This document shows positions 59,899 to 64,000 of a stretch of 64,000 nt of DNA, piece by piece. The position numbers and the translations under genes were made by a program. This DNA is from Entomortierella parvispora (Eukaryota > Mortierellomycota > Mortierellomycetes > Mortierellales > Mortierellaceae), in the NCBI GenBank assembly GCA_963573315.1, contig OY752149.1, forward strand, positions 1,860,001 to 1,924,000. Reading direction: 5' to 3'. The notes under the pieces are model-generated. The model was not told the DNA's origin. It worked only from the letters and a program-made list of their open reading frames with translations, and did no database searches. The number at the start of each line of letters is the position of its first letter. The first letter of the stretch is position 1.

Positions 59899-62072
59899 AT
59901 GGCTGTCTCCAAGCGTAAATCTACCAGCATCACTGCCGAGTCTCCCACCAAAAAAGTCAAGACCCCCAAGGAGGCCAAGGCTGCCCCCGCGGCACCCAAG
60001 AAGACCCTCTTTGGAAAGGTTATTGACGAGGAGGACGGTCAGGACGATGAGGACGAAGGAGAGCTCGAGGCTGAGCCCATCCGTGATGACGACGAGCAAA
60101 ACAGCATGGATGTTGATACCAATGCCAGCGCAGACCAGACGCCCCAGAGACCCAAGATTCGTACGTTGTCCCCACCGTCTGGTTGATCTAAACCTCTTTG
60201 ACTTGGTTATCGTGTCGTACCTCTCTTTCTAACTTCGTATACATTCTTTTTTCTATATGTCATCAACCCCCCCCCCCCCCCCTCTCTCCAACATTTCAAT
60301 ATCGCTTTTTGCAACGAAACCAACAACAGCCACCAAGGAGCAAAACGCACAAAAGAAGGCCCTCCGTGACGAGCGTCGGTCTCACAAGCCCAACGCAGAG
60401 TTGATCTACCCAGCAAAGAAGATCTGGGAAAAGCTCCGTCTCAAGGAGTTGCCCAAGCCCGAGCGTCAGCAGGTCATGAAGGAGATGATGGATCTCATCA
60501 CAGGAAAAGTCCAGGAGTTGATTTTCAAGCACGACATGTCCCGTATTATCCAGTCTTGCCTCAAGCACGGTAACGAGGCGCAGCGCAACGTTATTGCCGG
60601 AGAGTTGGTCGGTCATTACTTGACCTTGTCAAAGTCCATGTACGGACGTTTCATTGTGGTCAAGATTCTTCACTACTGTCAAAAGTACCGCGAGGCGATC
60701 ATCAAGGAGTTTTATGGCAAAGTCCGTCAACTGATCAAGCACAAGGAGGCGTCAGAGATTATTGAGGATGCATACTCGACTTATGCCAGCTCTGCCCAGA
60801 GAGCTGCTTTGATCCAGGAATTTTATGGACCCGAGTTCCGTCTTTTCAAGATTGAGGACAAGAAGACGTTGAGCGAGATTCTGGAGCAGAACCCAACAAA
60901 GAAGGACAACATCATGAAGCATTTGCTCGAGACTTTGACTGGATGCATGGAGAAGGGAACTGTTGGATTCAGCATTGTTCACCGTGGATTGCTCGAGTAC
61001 TTTGAGCATGCTGATGCCAAGGGTATCCAGGTACGGGTTTTATTTGTTTTTGACGAGAGGTACTCTTTGTGTTTCTTGCAACTGGATTTTTCACTAACAG
61101 CAAAATTCCCATTTTTTTTTCTAATAGGCAATGTTGGACGTCATGAAGGAGCAGGCTGTCGAGATTTTGCACACAAAGGAGGGCGCTCAGGTGGCTATGC
61201 TTTGCTTGTTGCACGCATCGCCCAAGGATCGTAAGGCAATGTTGAAGACGATGAAGCCTTTTGTGGTCAAGATCTGCAAGGAGGAATACGGCCATATGGT
61301 CATGTTGAGAATGTTTGACGTTGTGGACGATACCGTGTTGATGAGCAAGGCTATTTTGGCAGAGATTATCAAGGAGATGGAGGATATTGCCAAGGACAAG
61401 TTTGGTCGTCGTGTGATTCTTTACTTGCTCGCTGGACGGTCACCAAAGTACATCTCTCCCCAGAGCATTGAATTGTTGGCCAAGGGTGATATCGTTCGTG
61501 CCAACACCAGTAAGAAGGATGCTGCCGTCCGTGCCTCCGAATTGCTCGGTTATATCTCCCCCGCCTTGATTTCTTTGATTGCCACAAAGACCCGCCAGTT
61601 GACGAGCGAGCCATTGGCTTGCCAGGTTGTTCTCGAGACCATGTTGCATGCTTCGGGCGACAAGGGACCCGCCATGCAGGCCCTCATTGATTTGGCTGCC
61701 GCCAACCCTGCCGAGGCCACCTCGGACGAGCCCCATCCCTTGTTGAAGATGCCTACGGATCGCCTTTACAAGACTTTAGTCCAGTCTGATTACAAGTCTC
61801 CTTTGGCTGAGCCCAGCTTACACTTTGGCAAGGCGTTGTTGCAAAAGATTTCGCCCTATATCGGATTCTGCATTAACCACGGATCAAGCGCCTTTATTTT
61901 CTTGGCTCTGTTGGAGAACCCCGAGACTGCTGAGGAGACCAAGAAGCTGTTGAAGTCCAAGGCTGCAGGATCATCAATAACCGTCCAGAAGGAGATGGAG
62001 AAGTTGGTTAAAGGCAAGGGCGAGAAGGAACACCAGGCTGTGCGTCTGATGTTGGAAGCACTTTCCAAGTAA
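59899..62072 (+). CDS. PUF6: Puf6/PUM3-type RNA-binding protein (Pumilio repeats, CPL domain)
   Basis: Nucleolar/nuclear Pumilio-like protein acting in 60S ribosome biogenesis and, in yeast, ASH1 mRNA repression. Three exons: 59899-60160, 60330-61030 and 61128-62072; 635 aa. The N-terminus is Lys/Ala-rich (SPTKKVKTPKEAKAA) with an acidic stretch, fitting a nucleolar protein. Divergent Puf repeats begin near residue 110 (LITGKVQELIFKHDMSRIIQ, GRFIVVKILHYC, EASEIIEDAYSTY, GFSIVHRGLLEYF, EGAQVAMLCLLHA, YGHMVMLRMFDVVDD). The C-terminal CPL region follows (FGRRVILYLLAGRSPKYISP). The first intron holds a C16 tract (60267-60282). Confidence 0.93.
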
Positions 62073-62462
62073 AAAAAAACCATGAAGACAAACGTCGACG
62101 GCTCTTTCTATTGGAGCTCCCCTATATCTTTTCTTTAGCATAGCATGTACCAGCATCCTTTCTTTTCACTCTTTTCATTATCACCATTAAAACTACTGAA
62201 CCCAAAGACAACCATTTCATCCTGTGCTTATTTGTAAGATGTGATCCATGCAACACCACTCGAGTGCACGTGCGCCGCATCACATGCGGAATGGGCTGAA
62301 ATTATCAGAGACGATCCCTTTTTTTTTTTTTTTCTTCTCTTTTCTTCTCTCAACTCCCACACTTCTTTACTCAGCCCGCGTCAGCCTTTTCGCCAGCCTG
62401 TGGACAGTGGCCTCAGGACAACCATCCCAACTCTTTATCCCCACACAGTTTTGCTTGTCTTC
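62073..62462. promoter_or_regulatory. spacer between PUF6 and the glycosyltransferase-like gene
   Basis: 390 bp with the PUF6 3' end and the promoter/leader of the next gene (T15-like tract near 62319-62334, then CT-rich). No exon supported. Confidence 0.4.
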
Positions 62463-64000
62463 ATGTCGCTGTCCCTCTCTTTCCTCAGGCCGGCTCTGAT
62501 CCTTGTCACGTTCCTAACAGCGTTTGGATTTCTCCAGTTTTCCCTATACAACTTTGGTAAATCGAAGGGTTGCGTTTACCCGGGAGAAAGCGACCTGCTT
62601 TGTTTTGAGAGAAAGCAAAGACGAGTCTCTATCTAAACCCTCCCTCTTTTCATGTACTTAGACAAGTCCGAAAACAACCCAAACATCTCGAGGAAACAAA
62701 AAGAAGGACAAGACTTTGGAAGAGGAAGAAAAAATGATCCTGGGCCAAACCTGTTGGATATGAAGAATCCACCTCGACGACTTCAAGTACCTCTGACGAT
62801 CGTGACTGCAGCCAGTGAGAACCATCTGTGTTCATTAGAAGCGTTCTTATACGATCTGGATCGGGTTTTTGCTCAGATGGGATTCAATCGAAGGTTGGCC
62901 TTGTTGGAGTCGGAAAAAGGCGGTTCAAGACCAGGATCCGGATCAGAATCGGAGGGATGGTCCAAGAAAATGAAAATCAAGAGTTTGAAAAGGCTAAGAG
63001 AACGGATCCAGAATGGACTGAGGTATATCGAGACCAGTCCAGATTTGGCGTTCCTCCGGAAAAATGCAAAAGCTGGGAAGGAAAAGGAGTTTGTTACAAA
63101 AAAGAAAAACAGGATACGAGAACGGCAGGCTGACAAAGATGACATGGAAGAAGATGGCGACGACGATCAAGTCACCCAGGACCAGGACCAGGACCAGGAC
63201 GAAGAAAGTGGTGACGACGACGACGGAGAGGACGAAGTCTGGCCCAGGCTGATTGTTTACAACATGGGCATGGGCATCAAAGCGCGAAAACTAAGACGCT
63301 TCCAGGCTCTCATCGAAGCCGGCTATATCGACGAACTGTACGACTTTGACTTTGATGAGCATCCAGACTTTTGGCGACTGGGCACGTCGACCCGCGGACA
63401 GTATGGATGGAAGGCCGGGATCCAAGAGGAAATCAGCCAAAGAATGCTGGCCCAACCAACCAAGGGCAAGGACAAAGTTGGGATCGACGTGTCCACAAGT
63501 ACAGAAAAATCCAGACTACGCAAGAGCAAAGTCCTTCCTTCAGACAATACTAAAAACGGCGGCACTCGTCCAGAGCACCGCTTGGTTTCCAACCATGCCC
63601 GAGTAGCCAGAGATGAACATTCTTCACAGCAACAACACCAACAACCAAAGGGACCAGAAATTCTTCTTTGGCTCGATTCTGGGGATCGCATCTCATTACC
63701 CCTCTTACGATGGCTCCCTTCTTCTGCCTCCCTTTCTCAATTGGGGGTCTGGACCCCTCAATCCCAGGACACGTTCCAAAAATGGACCCATCCAGGTTTA
63801 TTAGAGTACTTTGATGACTCGATGGACAACTTTGCACAGGGCGAGACCAACTGCAATGGCGCCGTGATGGCTTGGGATCTCAACTACCGTGGTCTCCAAA
63901 GTATCAACCACTATCGTGATCAATCCTTGTCTGGCAACAATCTCTTTCTGGACTGGATTGCTTGTGCAAGAGACGAGGCTTGTATTGCCCCCGAGGGGTC
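62463..64000 (+). CDS. type II membrane protein, putative glycosyltransferase, 3' end outside window
   Basis: Exon 1 (62463-62556) encodes a short cytosolic start and one membrane anchor (PALILVTFLTAFGFLQFSLY). Exon 2 starts at 62662 and stays open to the window end, so at least 446 codons are present. The luminal part has VPLTIVTAASENHLCSLEAF, WPRLIVYNMGMGIKARKLRR, YDFDFDEHPDFW, GQYGWKAGI, LLWLDSGDRISLPLLRWL, GVWTPQSQDTFQKWTHPGL and ETNCNGAVMAWDL. The LDSGDR motif suggests a DxD-like nucleotide-sugar/metal site, as in fungal and nematode families of uncharacterised glycosyltransferases (DUF1647-like). Between residues about 125 and 215 there is a charged, low-complexity insert with DQDQDQDQDE. 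Golgi location is inferred from topology. Confidence 0.75.

Overview
This is a stretch of nuclear chromosome from a filamentous, early-diverging fungus. Genes are cut by short introns (about 70-500 nt) with GTAAGT-like donors, CTAAC-like branch sites and TAG/CAG acceptors. Intergenic DNA is rich in CT tracts and microsatellites. The gene set (PAK kinase, medusa regulator, PalB-type calpain, Sel1 repeats, degraded XPG-I nuclease) fits Mortierellomycota/Mucoromycota best. The family-level placement is inference from gene content, not from a marker gene. I saw no prophage, CRISPR array, rRNA or tRNA.

Layout. 1-2116: right part of a Tc1/pogo-type DNA transposon, minus strand. 4739-8463: Ste20/PAK kinase. 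9236-10635 (-) and 11048-13076 (+): a mitochondrial-type thiolase and a taspase-1-like threonine protease, head to head. 13293-13602: frameshifted membrane-protein remnant. 13779-16753 (-): MDM12 (ERMES), unusually long. 17780-18890: a small secreted-protein gene running into a decayed XPG-I/FEN1-like nuclease on the other strand. 19347-21359: CCDC97-like protein. 21773-26592: 16-exon calpain-7/PalB/Rim13 protease. 27577-27840: short secreted precursor with a Kex2 site. 28389-31920 (-): PIF1 helicase, and 32553-34705 (+): CDP-diacylglycerol synthase, head to head. 34931-36219 (-): UDP-glucose 4-epimerase. 37161-37529: Cys-rich small protein followed by a (CAA)n tract. 37837-40445 (-): Hsp110 (SSE1), and 40658-41894 (+): FSH1-type serine hydrolase, 212 bp apart. 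43353-46391: large unrecognised His/Ser-rich protein. 46392-52278: almost gene-free. 52279-54388: medusa regulator. 55495-57384: Sel1-repeat protein without a visible start. 58088-58657: SEM1/DSS1. 59203-59576: intron-like tandem repeats. 59899-62072: PUF6. 62463-64000: start of a type II membrane putative glycosyltransferase, cut by the window end.

Most genes are housekeeping or signalling and do not form one pathway. Possible functional links are weak: MDM12 and CDS1 both concern phospholipid supply to mitochondria, SEM1 and SSE1 proteostasis, and STE20 and medA morphogenesis. Exon boundaries were set by hand from splice consensus, reading phase and family conservation. In every multi-exon gene described the phases close. 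The least certain boundaries are the microexon-type joins and the starts discussed in individual entries.
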